From Burkholderiales bacterium (GTDB lineage Bacteria; Pseudomonadota; Gammaproteobacteria; Burkholderiales; Burkholderiaceae_E), in the NCBI GenBank assembly GCA_020348765.1, contig CP070753.1, forward strand, positions 2,027,948-2,033,471: a stretch of 5,524 nucleotides of DNA. The letters are read 5' to 3'. The first letter of the stretch is position 1. Every line of letters starts with the position of its first letter. Positions 1 to 5,524 of the stretch are shown here, in pieces. The position numbers were made by a program, and so were the translations under genes. The notes beneath the pieces are model-generated. The model was not told the DNA's origin. It saw only the letters and a list, made by a program, of their open reading frames with translations, and ran no database searches.

Positions 1-70
1 CTGATCCCCTACGCCTGATCCCCTACGCCTGATCCCCTACGCCTGATCCCCTACGCCTGATCCCCTGCGC
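1..70. repeat. 14-bp tandem repeat, five units
   Basis: Five head-to-tail copies of the unit CTGATCCCCTACGC occupy 1-14, 15-28, 29-42, 43-56 and 57-70. The first four are identical. The fifth differs only by A to G at unit position 11 (base 67). The array begins exactly at the window edge, so its true length is unknown and more units may lie to the left. It lies downstream of ctaB in the direction of transcription. There are no spacers, so it is not CRISPR. Each unit carries one GATC. On the minus strand each unit contributes a GGGG run. A local minisatellite-type expansion and an assembly-end artefact are both possible. Confidence 0.95.
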
Positions 71-74
71 CTGC

Positions 75-112
75 GCCGCCGATCGGCGACCCGCGCAGGC
101 CCCGCGGGCGGC
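75..112 (-). terminator. candidate hairpin downstream of ctaB
   Basis: The arms GCCGCC (75-80) and GGCGGC (107-112) are complementary, and a CGCG/CGCG pairing is possible inside them. A 12-bp perfect palindrome, CGCCGATCGGCG, lies at 77-88. The structure sits just past the ctaB stop codon, where the operon could end. There is no T-tract, and GC-rich DNA forms such pairings easily, so termination is only a suggestion. Confidence 0.25.
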
Positions 113-116
113 CCGA

Positions 117-1010
117 TCAGCGCAGGTAGTGGTCGATCAGCAGCGTGCCAAACAGCGCTGCCAGGTACAGGATCGAGTAGCCGAAGGTCTTCTTCGCCAG
201 CGCGTCGGAGTAGTTGCGCCACAGCCGCCAGGCGTAGTGCACGAACACGGCACCGAGCCCGCTCGCGCCTGCGAGATAGACCCAGCCGCTCATCCGGATC
301 AGGAACGGCAGGGTCGAGACCGCGACCAGCAGCAGCGTGTACAGCAGCACCTGCAAGCGGGTGAACGCCTGACCGTGCGTGACCGGCAGCATCGGCAGTC
401 CCGAGCGCCGGTAATCCTCGACCCGATACAGCGCCAGCGACCAGAAATGCGGCGGCGTCCATACGAAGATGATCAGGAACAGGACCAGGGCCGGCGCGCC
501 GACGTCGTTGGCCACCGCCGCCCAGCCGAGCACGGGCGGCATCGCGCCGGAGGCGCCGCCGATCACGATGTTCTGGGGCGTGGCCGGCTTGAGCAGCACC
601 GTGTAGACCACGGCATAGCCGACGAAGGTGCCCAGCGTCAGCCACATGGTCAGCGCGTTGACATGGCTGACCAGAAGCCAGGCGCCAATGCCGCCCAGCA
701 ACCCGGCGAAGGCGATGGTCTGGCCGGCGCCGATCTCGCCCCGCGCGAGCGGACGCGCGCGGGTACGCGACATGCGCGCGTCGACCGAGCGCTCGATCAG
801 GCAGTTGAATGCGAAGCCGCTGGCCGCGAGCAGCGAGATCCCGAGTGTGCCGAAGATCAGCACGTTCCACGGCACCATCGCATCGGTCGCCAGGAACATG
901 CCGATCATGGCGCAGAAAGCCGCGAGCAGCACGATCCTCGGCTTGGTCAGCGCCAGATACTGCGAGGCAACATGCCGCCAGCTTCGGGTTTCGAGGTGGA
1001 TCAGTTGCAT
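117..1010 (-). CDS. ctaB: protoheme IX farnesyltransferase (heme O synthase)
   Basis: This 297-residue integral membrane enzyme (UbiA prenyltransferase superfamily, also called cyoE) transfers a farnesyl group from farnesyl diphosphate to heme B, giving heme O in the cytoplasmic membrane. Visible family marks are TKPRI near residues 22-26, then the polyprenyl-diphosphate site with N69, E73 and D77 followed by [11 protein letters not shown]. Further marks are [12 protein letters not shown] at about 126-137, GAMPPVLGW at about 145-153 and [11 protein letters not shown] at 174-184. About nine hydrophobic segments fit the family, and the length is normal. The first metal-binding Asp of the usual NxxxD is Glu here, which I believe occurs in related proteobacterial proteins. 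The ATG at 1010 was chosen because [11 protein letters not shown] leads directly into the conserved region. It lies 8 bp after the ctaA stop with no clear Shine-Dalgarno, so coupled translation is likely. Alongside ctaA it supplies the heme A precursor. Confidence 0.96.
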   Translation of the reverse strand: MQLIHLETRSWRHVASQYLALTKPRIVLLAAFCAMIGMFLATDAMVPWNVLIFGTLGISLLAASGFAFNCLIERSVDARMSRTRARPLARGEIGAGQTIAFAGLLGGIGAWLLVSHVNALTMWLTLGTFVGYAVVYTVLLKPATPQNIVIGGASGAMPPVLGWAAVANDVGAPALVLFLIIFVWTPPHFWSLALYRVEDYRRSGLPMLPVTHGQAFTRLQVLLYTLLLVAVSTLPFLIRMSGWVYLAGASGLGAVFVHYAWRLWRNYSDALAKKTFGYSILYLAALFGTLLIDHYLR

Positions 1011-1018
1011 CGTGACGA

Positions 1019-2170
1019 TCAGACTCGCAGCCGCGCGCGCAAAGCCCGAAAGTATAGCAGCAGCACGAGCGCCAGCAGCAGCGCGGCGCCTCCGTTGTGC
1101 ATCACCGCGATCGCCAGCGGCAGGCTCATCAACACGTTCGAGATCCCCAGCAGCCACTGCACGCCGAGCACCGCCAGCAACAGCGCGGCCAGCGGCCGCT
1201 CGCCAGCCCGCGCAGACCGCGCGCCCAGCCACAGCAGATAGGCGAGCAGCAGAACGGCCATGACCCGGTGGGTCCAGTGCATCGCGGTCAGCGCGGTCAG
1301 CGGCAGCAGCTCGCCCTCGCCGGTCATGCCCAGCTCGCGCAGCACGTGGAACGCGTCGCCGAAGTTCATCTCCGGAATCAGGCGACCCTGGCACAACGGA
1401 AAGTCGGTGCAGGCCAGCGCCGCGTAGTTGGTGCTGACCCACCCGCCGAGCGCAACCTGCGCGGCCACCAGCAGGACTCCGATCAGCGCCGGAGCCGCGA
1501 GCACGGCGAGCGGCTCCGGGTCGACCAGGCGCGTGTCCGGCTGCTGCCGCTGCCACAGCCAGACCAGCAGCGCGAACACCAGCATGCCGCCGATCAGGTG
1601 CCCGGTCACGATCGCCGGCTTGAGCAGCAGCGTGACCGTCCACTTGCCGAACAGCCCCTGCAGGATCACGACCGCGAGCAGGATCAGCAGCAGCCAGGCA
1701 TCGCGCGCGCCGTTGACGCGCCAGTCGTCGCCGCCGCCCGCGCCCTCGTCGCCGGCATACATCCTTGCCACGTGCCGGCCGGCGCCACGCACCCGCGCCA
1801 GCCAGGCGCGGATCAGCAGGCCGACGATCATCGCGCCCACCACGGTCGCCAGGTACCGGTGCACCATCTCCTTCCAGGCCTTGGGCATCGTCACCGGGCC
1901 CTGCGGCGCGGCCTGCTCGGCGGCCTGGATGTCGGAAGACGCCTGCAGCGGCGTCAGTTGCCGGTAGCACCCGGGCCAGACCGGGCAGCCCAGACCGGCG
2001 TCGGTCAGGCGCACGTAGGCGCCCAGCATCAGCAGCGCCAGCGTCAGCACCGCGGTCCACGTGACCCAGCTCCGGTAGCTGGCACGCCAGACGACCGCGT
2101 ACAAAAGCGCGAGCAACGGCACCAGCCAGACGACCAGCTGCACCGGATCGATCGAAAACTGCCACCACAT
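1019..2170 (-). CDS. ctaA: heme A synthase (COX15/CtaA)
   Basis: This 383-residue membrane protein oxidises the C8 methyl of heme O to a formyl group, yielding heme A for aa3 oxidase. The COX15/CtaA signature is clear: [16 protein letters not shown] at about 54-69 with cysteines C62 and C68, then EMVHR with E101 and H104. Next come H191 in the GHLIGG segment, a second cysteine pair C254/C260, H301 in MHWTHR (with H298), and H358 in VMHNGG. The four spaced histidines are the expected heme ligands, and about eight transmembrane helices are visible. A glycine-rich hydrophilic loop at about 125-155 looks longer than essential and is probably lineage-specific. The ATG at 2170 follows the upstream stop by 3 bp and has a good GGAGG 10 bp upstream. 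Length is within the family range. Its heme O substrate comes from the next gene, ctaB. Confidence 0.96.
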   Translation of the reverse strand: MWWQFSIDPVQLVVWLVPLLALLYAVVWRASYRSWVTWTAVLTLALLMLGAYVRLTDAGLGCPVWPGCYRQLTPLQASSDIQAAEQAAPQGPVTMPKAWKEMVHRYLATVVGAMIVGLLIRAWLARVRGAGRHVARMYAGDEGAGGGDDWRVNGARDAWLLLILLAVVILQGLFGKWTVTLLLKPAIVTGHLIGGMLVFALLVWLWQRQQPDTRLVDPEPLAVLAAPALIGVLLVAAQVALGGWVSTNYAALACTDFPLCQGRLIPEMNFGDAFHVLRELGMTGEGELLPLTALTAMHWTHRVMAVLLLAYLLWLGARSARAGERPLAALLLAVLGVQWLLGISNVLMSLPLAIAVMHNGGAALLLALVLLLYFRALRARLRV

Positions 2171-2173
2171 GGC

Positions 2174-2818
2174 TCAGTCGCCTCCGTTGGATGCCGGCTC
2201 GGGTTCGATCATGATCCATCCGGCCGTCGCGCGCACCAGCTTGGCGACATCGCGCTTCATCGGGCCGGGGTCCGGATCGGCGGGGAACCGCATCATCAGG
2301 TGTCCGAGAGGGTCGACCATGTAGATATGGTCGGTCAAGCGGGTCTGCGCCGGCGCCTCGACCGGCAGGAAGTCGAGCCGGGCGGGATCGGCACGCACCA
2401 CGTGCATTCCCTCGTATTCCCGCAGCAGCGACGGTGCGACCGGCGCGTCATCGGTGACGATCCAGACGCGTTCGATGCGCTCCTGCTCCTTGCCGGTGGT
2501 CAGCCGGATCTGGCGCGCCAAATACAGCTTGCGCTGGCACGCGCCGGCACAGCCGGCCCGATCGGCCATCAGCATGATCCAGCGCCCGCGCAGGCGCTCG
2601 AGGTCGAACCGGGTTCCGTCCAGCGTGCGCAGTTCGAGCGGCGGCAGGTCGATCTGCGGCTCGAGCAAGGTGCCGTAGTTGGTGCGGCCCCCGGGCTGGA
2701 TCACGTAGTAGGCGAAATACGACGCGATCACCGGCGCCAGTCCGATCGCGATCAGCAGGTAGAGCGGCCATCGACGCCGGCGCGACCCGGCGTTGCCGGA
2801 CCGGCCGACCGGCGTCAT
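2174..2818 (-). CDS. membrane-anchored SCO/thioredoxin-like protein of the COX assembly cluster
   Basis: The protein has 214 residues: a short basic N-terminus (RRRR at 13-16), one transmembrane helix at about 18-39, then a soluble domain probably in the periplasm. That domain resembles a reduced SCO1/SenC thioredoxin fold. It has a strand leading into CAGAC (a CxxxC with C90 and C94), then [15 protein letters not shown], a central strand VWIVTDD, and late in the domain [12 protein letters not shown], where D163-H164 occupies the position of the SCO copper-ligand histidine. Conserved proteins of this type lie between SURF1 and ctaA in Betaproteobacteria and are usually annotated as hypothetical or SCO family. 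A role in copper or disulfide handling for the CuA site is inferred, not shown. The ATG at 2818 overlaps the SURF1 stop (ATGA), with a GGGGG run 6 bp upstream. The frame stays open further upstream, but that part reads as a shadow of SURF1. Confidence 0.85.
   Translation of the reverse strand: MTPVGRSGNAGSRRRRWPLYLLIAIGLAPVIASYFAYYVIQPGGRTNYGTLLEPQIDLPPLELRTLDGTRFDLERLRGRWIMLMADRAGCAGACQRKLYLARQIRLTTGKEQERIERVWIVTDDAPVAPSLLREYEGMHVVRADPARLDFLPVEAPAQTRLTDHIYMVDPLGHLMMRFPADPDPGPMKRDVAKLVRATAGWIMIEPEPASNGGD
2181..2185 (-). promoter_or_regulatory. Shine-Dalgarno for ctaA
   Basis: GGAGG on the minus strand lies 10 bp before the ctaA ATG and inside the last codons of the SCO-like gene. It supports the ATG at 2170 and implies that ctaA is translated in coupling with the gene before it. 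Confidence 0.7.
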
Positions 2819-3588
2819 GCTTCGCCCCCGCGACGCCAGCTGAAGTACAGCCACATCCCGGCGGTCAGCGCGGCCAGCGCGAACCACTGGAACGCGTAGC
2901 CAAGGTGCTTGTCGACGTCGCCGCCGGCACGCGGCCAGTCGCGAACCAGACCGTCGTCGAGCGGCGAACTCTGGCGGATCACGATCGGGAGCAGTTCCAG
3001 GCCCGACCAGGCCGCGTAGCGCGCGATGCTGGCGTTCTGCCACACGCGCTGGCCAGGCGCCGGCGGCTCATCGTCGGGACCACTACGGAACAGGCGGTCG
3101 AGCTGCAGCGACTGCTCGAGGTCCGACTGCGCCAGGCCCTCGATCGTCACCGGTGCGGACGGGCTCGCCAGCTGCGGCAGCCGCGTGCGCTCGCGCGGAT
3201 CGGCACCGATCCAGCCGCGCAGCACCAGAACGTGGCCGCCGCCGTCGGCCAGTGCCAGCGGCGTGAGCACGTGGAAACCGGCCCGGCCGGCATGCGTGCG
3301 GTTGTCGACGAAGACGCTCGCCGCGGTGACCAGGCTTCCGGTCGCGCGCACCCGCCGCCCGACCAGCGCAGCCGCATCGACCGCATCCAGCCTCGGGCCG
3401 CCACCGCGGGCTGGGCCGGCGCCGGCGCCGAGCACGAACGGCGCGGCGCGCTCGGCCCACTCGCGCTCGGCCTCGATCGCCCGCTTCTCGTCGGCGCGGC
3501 GCAGCTGCCACTGGCCCAGTGACACGGCCAGCGCGATCATCGCCGCGGCCGCCAGCGTCGGGAGCAGGCGCAGGCGAATCCCGGACAT
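2815..3588 (-). CDS. SURF1 family cytochrome oxidase biogenesis protein
   Basis: This 257-residue protein has the classic SURF1 layout: a transmembrane helix at about 8-27, a large periplasmic domain, and a second helix at about 229-250. Family motifs are LGQWQLRR at 24-31, DNRTHAGRAGFHVLTPL starting at 95, VLVLRGWI at 120-127, QNASIARY at 184-191, PIVIRQSS at 201-208 and HLGYAFQWFALA at 228-239. SURF1 proteins (Shy1 in yeast) bind heme A and assist its insertion into subunit I. That fits the heme A synthesis genes downstream. The ATG at 3588 has AAGGAG at 3601-3606, 12 bp upstream, which is a slightly long spacing. It is the first gene of the four-gene minus-strand run. Its start codon lies in a CATG that also forms an ATG on the other strand, 42 bp before the TTG start of the divergent small gene. 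Length is normal and no key motif is missing. Confidence 0.95.
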   Translation of the reverse strand: MSGIRLRLLPTLAAAAMIALAVSLGQWQLRRADEKRAIEAEREWAERAAPFVLGAGAGPARGGGPRLDAVDAAALVGRRVRATGSLVTAASVFVDNRTHAGRAGFHVLTPLALADGGGHVLVLRGWIGADPRERTRLPQLASPSAPVTIEGLAQSDLEQSLQLDRLFRSGPDDEPPAPGQRVWQNASIARYAAWSGLELLPIVIRQSSPLDDGLVRDWPRAGGDVDKHLGYAFQWFALAALTAGMWLYFSWRRGGEA

Positions 3589-3593
3589 GCGTC

Positions 3594-3599
3594 TAGAAT
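3594..3599 (+). promoter_or_regulatory. possible -10 element of the small plus-strand gene
   Basis: TAGAAT, a 5 of 6 match to TATAAT, lies in the 40-bp gap between the SURF1 start and the plus-strand TTG. It is AT-rich against a very GC-rich surround and sits 16 bp before the AGGGG ribosome site. No convincing -35 hexamer is seen about 17 bp upstream, so this is tentative. Confidence 0.3.
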
Positions 3600-3628
3600 G
3601 CTCCTTCGCACCAGCAGGGGCCAGTCAG

Positions 3629-3838
3629 TTGAAGTGGATCATCGCGATCGCGTTCGCCCTGATCATCGCGAGCCTCGGCTCGGCGCTCGTGTTCATGATG
3701 CGTGACCGCGGGCGCACGCGGAACATGGCCCGGGCGCTCGGCTTTCGCGTCGGTTTCTCGATCGCTCTGTTCGTGTTCATCCTGATCGCGCACCAGCTGG
3801 GCTGGATCCAGAGCACCGGCGTGCCGATCGGGCGCTGA
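3629..3838 (+). CDS. small twin-transmembrane protein (DUF2909 type)
   Basis: This 69-residue protein has two hydrophobic helices (about 3-23 and 40-59) joined by a basic loop, MMRDRGRTRNMARALGFRVG. It ends in GWIQSTGVPIGR. The helix-basic loop-helix plan and these words match the DUF2909 family of small inner-membrane proteins found beside cytochrome oxidase genes. Its molecular function is unknown to me. The start is taken as TTG at 3629 because family members begin with a Met-Lys-Trp-type N-terminus and AGGGG lies at 3616-3620, 8 bp upstream. An in-frame ATG at 3587 would add 14 residues, but they look non-native and that ATG overlaps the SURF1 start codon. The gene runs opposite to the COX cluster, between coxIII and SURF1, an arrangement I believe recurs in related bacteria. 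Confidence 0.85.
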   Translation: MKWIIAIAFALIIASLGSALVFMMRDRGRTRNMARALGFRVGFSIALFVFILIAHQLGWIQSTGVPIGR

Positions 3839-3844
3839 GCGCAC

Positions 3845-3873
3845 GGGCAGGGCGGTCGCAGCACGCGCTGCCC
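3845..3873. terminator. candidate hairpin after the DUF2909-type gene
   Basis: GGGCAG (3845-3850) can pair with CTGCCC (3868-3873). An alternative, tighter hairpin is GCAGC (3858-3862) with GCTGC (3867-3871) around an ACGC loop. It begins 7 bp after the stop codon of the plus-strand gene. No T-run follows, so its use as an intrinsic terminator is uncertain. Confidence 0.3.
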
Positions 3874-3890
3874 CGACGCGGGCCGTGGGC

Positions 3891-3922
3891 GCCGGCCCGG
3901 GCTCGCGCCCGGGCTCGCCGGC
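3891..3922. terminator. strong GC hairpin between convergent genes
   Basis: Two tandem 12-bp copies of GCCCGGGCTCGC (3895-3906 and 3907-3918) are flanked by GCCG (3891-3894) and CGGC (3919-3922). Because GCCCGGGC is self-complementary, the copies fold into an 8-bp perfect stem (3895-3902 with 3907-3914) over a TCGC loop, on either strand. It lies between the convergent ends of the DUF2909-type gene and coxIII, where a bidirectional terminator would sit. No T-tract is present. The rest of 3839-4011 shows no coding signal. Confidence 0.4.
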
Positions 3923-4011
3923 ATCCCCCGATGTGCTCCGATGGTGCCCACACCGCCCGCGCCACTGCCCGACGGCGCACGGGGCCGCACCGCGGTGCGA
4001 GCGCCTCGCCC

Positions 4012-4743
4012 CTACAGCCAGTACACGACCACGTACAGGCCGAACCAGACCACGTCGACGAAGTGCCAGTACCATGCCGCGCCCTCGAACGCGAAGTGGC
4101 GCTCGGGCGTGAAGTGACCGCGGATGATCCGGCCCAGCACGGCCATCAGCATGATCGCGCCGACGGTCACGTGGAAACCGTGGAAGCCGGTCAGCATGAA
4201 GAAGGTCGAGCCGAACACGCCCGAGGACAGCTTCAGGTTCAGGTCGCCATACGCGTGCGCGTACTCGTAGGCCTGCAGGCCGAGGAAGAGCACGCCCAAC
4301 GCGATGGTCAGGACCATCCACAGGATCAGCGAGGCACGCTTGTTGTCCTTCAGCGCATGGTGCGCGATCGTCAGCGTCACGCCCGAGGAAAGCAGCAGCG
4401 CCGTGTTGATGGTCGGGATCGGCCACGGGCCGATGGTCTGGAACGCCTCGACCGTGCCCGCCGGCCCGACGTTGGGCCAGACCGCACTGAAGTCGGGCCA
4501 CAGGAACGCCTTGTGATCGAGGTCCCCGAGCCAGGGCATCGCGATGGCGCGGGCGTAGTACAGGGCACCGAAGAACGCCGCGAAGAACATCACCTCCGAG
4601 AAGATGAACCAGCTCATCGACCAGCGAAACGACATGTCGACGCGGTCGTTGTACTTCCCGCCCTCCGATTCGCCCGCCACCTGCGAGAACCAGCCCACCA
4701 TCATGAACGCCAGGATGGCGAGGAACACCAGCAGCAGCCAGCC
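4012..4743 (-). CDS. cytochrome c oxidase subunit III, N-terminus missing
   Basis: About 243 residues of COX3 are present, ending in the canonical FEGAAWYWHFVDVVW and VVVYWL followed by TAG. Other family marks are ESEGGKY, RWSMSWFIFSEVMFF (with the conserved Glu), TINTALLLSSGVTLTIAHHAL, AYEYAHAY and GSTFFMLTGFHGFHVTVG. Transmembrane segments 3-7 are complete and part of segment 2 remains (GWLLLVFLAILAFMMVGWF). Full-length proteins of this type have roughly 285-295 residues, so some 45 N-terminal residues, including helix 1, are absent. Subunit III is a structural subunit of aa3 oxidase that stabilises the catalytic core. Instead of a COX3 start, the frame continues upstream into unrelated glycosidase sequence, so no start codon can be assigned. 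The boundary given is approximate. Style (PWLGDLDHK, then LWPDFSAVWPN) is betaproteobacterial. Confidence 0.93.
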   Translation of the reverse strand, partial: GWLLLVFLAILAFMMVGWFSQVAGESEGGKYNDRVDMSFRWSMSWFIFSEVMFFAAFFGALYYARAIAMPWLGDLDHKAFLWPDFSAVWPNVGPAGTVEAFQTIGPWPIPTINTALLLSSGVTLTIAHHALKDNKRASLILWMVLTIALGVLFLGLQAYEYAHAYGDLNLKLSSGVFGSTFFMLTGFHGFHVTVGAIMLMAVLGRIIRGHFTPERHFAFEGAAWYWHFVDVVWFGLYVVVYWL

Positions 4744-4753
4744 TCCGGCCGGA
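4744..4753. other. junction between coxIII and glycosidase sequence, with 10-bp palindrome
   Basis: TCCGGCCGGA is a perfect 10-bp palindrome. On the minus strand it encodes the P-A-G step where glycosidase text (RVWVNDHPAG) changes to COX3 text (GWLLLVFLA). GH106-type proteins normally continue after this Gly with a Leu-Trp-containing stretch, and COX3 normally has a complete helix 1 before it. The break is therefore in about 4741-4757. The exact base is ambiguous because the two parents may share these bases. Confidence 0.75.
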
Positions 4754-5524
4754 TGGTCGTTCACCCACACGCGCGCGCTCTCGCGGACATCTCCCAAGTC
4801 AAGAAACCACCCATCGGCGTTTGAATTGGGCAGGTTCACATTGATAGAGTATCGCGCGGCACCGGCAAACCGACGGGCCTCCTCATTGCCAAGCTCCGTC
4901 CAACAGGCCAGCCTGCCGGTTGAAAAGTCATTGGGCAGCACCGGCCCGCCTTCGACGAACTGAACTCGCCATGTGCCCTTCACGGCGATAAGCTCACTTG
5001 ACGGTTCCCAAGTCGGCCAGGCGAGGCCATCAACCCTCTTATCGGGAAACATGCGCAGCACGCGCGTTTCGCCGGGTTGCATCTGCAGATACACCTCAAC
5101 CCGGCCACGTTCCCACCGGATCGGCGGCACGCCCGTGCGGGCCGTCATCGGGTCCATCAGCAAGGCCGATCGGCAGGGCGAGCCAATCGCCGTCCAGGCG
5201 CTGATCGGATCGGCCGAATGGTTGACAATGAAATACGAGACGCAAGAGACGCTCTTGCGGCGGATGAACTGTAGGCCGTGGTCAACCAGAGGCTCCCGGG
5301 CAACGCCCGGCAAGTCGAGAAGTGTTTCCAGGTCTCCGTTGACAATCACCCTTCCCGCTCCCCGCGAGATCGTGCCGCTGGTGTCCAGAGAGAGCCGGTC
5401 AAACAGCTTGTCAAGATGCGCCTTTCGCTCGGAATGGTCGTTCCAGCCGGGTACGTCCTCCGGCAGCCCTTTCCAGAAAAGCACGGTCGCGCCAGCCTCT
5501 GCTAGTTCGAGTAAGCGACGTGCC
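4754..5524 (-). CDS. GH106-type alpha-L-rhamnosidase, C-terminal fragment cut at both ends
   Basis: The minus-strand frame is open from the right edge, with ARRLLELAEAGATV preceding a GTG at 5484. That GTG is internal, not a start. The segment reads like the C-terminal part of large GH106 alpha-L-rhamnosidases, which release L-rhamnose from plant or microbial polysaccharides. Counting from the GTG, recognisable words are GRVIVNGDLETLL at 44-56, REPLVDHGLQFIRR at 63-76, YFIVN at 84-88, LLMDPMTARTG at 108-118 and EVYLQMQPGETRVLRMF at 130-146. They continue with GTWRVQFVEGGPVLP at 170-184, WTELG at 195-199, RFAGAARYSI at 205-214 and WFLDLGDVRESARVWVND at 226-243. The last part is a sugar-binding beta-sandwich like that of GH2 enzymes. 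The catalytic barrel would lie to the right, outside the window, and the C-terminal tail is lost at the junction. GC is lower than in the COX genes: hand counts gave 52% for 4801-4860 and 55% for 5221-5280, against 78% for 1501-1560 and 62% for 4021-4080. That points to another genome or an acquired region. GH106 rests on recall of family motifs. Confidence 0.78.

Noticed and set aside
1..70. CRISPR array
   Set aside because: The units are directly adjacent with no spacers and are only 14 bp long, and no cas gene is present.
117..2219. A single 700-residue minus-strand frame covering ctaB and running back through ctaA
   Set aside because: Only the part from 1010 down is ctaB. The rest is Arg/Ala-rich out-of-frame translation of ctaA, which has its own well-conserved frame. 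Open shadows are expected at this GC content.
1097..2899. A 600-codon plus-strand open frame opposite ctaA and the SCO-like gene
   Set aside because: Its product is rich in Gln, Arg and His with no domain or membrane pattern. It lies antisense to three clearly conserved genes, so it is a codon-bias shadow.
3593..4768. A 391-codon minus-strand frame spanning coxIII and the intergenic region
   Set aside because: It is a frame-shifted reading of coxIII and runs antisense through the DUF2909-type gene. The composition is low-complexity Arg/Gly/Ala and no motif is visible.
3931..4824. A plus-strand frame of 297 codons opposite coxIII
   Set aside because: It is rich in His, Glu, Asp and Arg in the manner of antisense membrane-protein translations. 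It crosses the chimeric junction and has no recognisable fold.
4012..5484. A genuine novel bifunctional rhamnosidase-oxidase protein
   Set aside because: COX3 lacks helix 1, the glycosidase lacks its C-terminal tail, composition changes at the join and the expected cox genes are missing. All of these fit a breakpoint or artefact better than an evolved fusion. It is kept as a finding only because reads could decide it.
4744..5524. Insertion sequence or transposon disrupting coxIII
   Set aside because: No transposase, terminal inverted repeat or target-site duplication is visible. The right-hand sequence is a glycosidase fragment.

Overview
The window looks like a GC-rich betaproteobacterium, most likely Burkholderiales-like. 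The evidence is a cytochrome c oxidase (aa3-type) maturation cluster in the order coxIII, small DUF2909-type protein, SURF1, SCO-like protein, heme A synthase, heme O synthase. The thioredoxin-fold, SCO-like small protein between SURF1 and ctaA is typical of that class. The taxon is an inference from gene order and protein style; no search was run.

Layout from left to right. Positions 1-70 hold a perfect-to-near-perfect 14-bp tandem repeat (five units) beside the left edge. Positions 117-3588 hold four tightly packed minus-strand genes, transcribed right to left: SURF1 (2815-3588), an SCO-like membrane-anchored protein (2174-2818), ctaA/COX15 heme A synthase (1019-2170) and ctaB/cyoE heme O synthase (117-1010). 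Their junctions are a 4-bp ATGA overlap, a 3-bp gap and an 8-bp gap, so they are almost certainly one transcription unit. A 69-codon two-helix membrane protein (DUF2909 type) lies on the plus strand at 3629-3838. It is divergent from SURF1 and convergent with coxIII. The 173-bp stretch 3839-4011 is non-coding and rich in GC hairpins. COX subunit III occupies 4012 to about 4743 on the minus strand but lacks its first 45 or so residues.

The main anomaly is at about 4744-4753. Reading against the coxIII direction, the reading frame passes without a stop from COX3 into the C-terminal part of what I recognise as a GH106-type alpha-L-rhamnosidase, and stays open to the right edge (5524). The two halves have no functional relation, base composition drops on the glycosidase side, and a 10-bp palindrome sits at the join. 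The simplest reading is a chimeric contig or a recombination breakpoint that is in frame by chance, not a designed fusion enzyme.

The genes work together as follows. CtaB farnesylates heme B to heme O and CtaA oxidises heme O to heme A. SURF1 assists heme A insertion into subunit I. The SCO-like protein may act in copper or thiol handling for the CuA site. COX3 is a structural subunit of the finished oxidase. Subunits I and II and the CtaG/Cox11 copper chaperone, expected just upstream of coxIII, are absent because the glycosidase segment occupies that place. Apart from the junction, I see ordinary respiratory-chain genes and no convincing new system.
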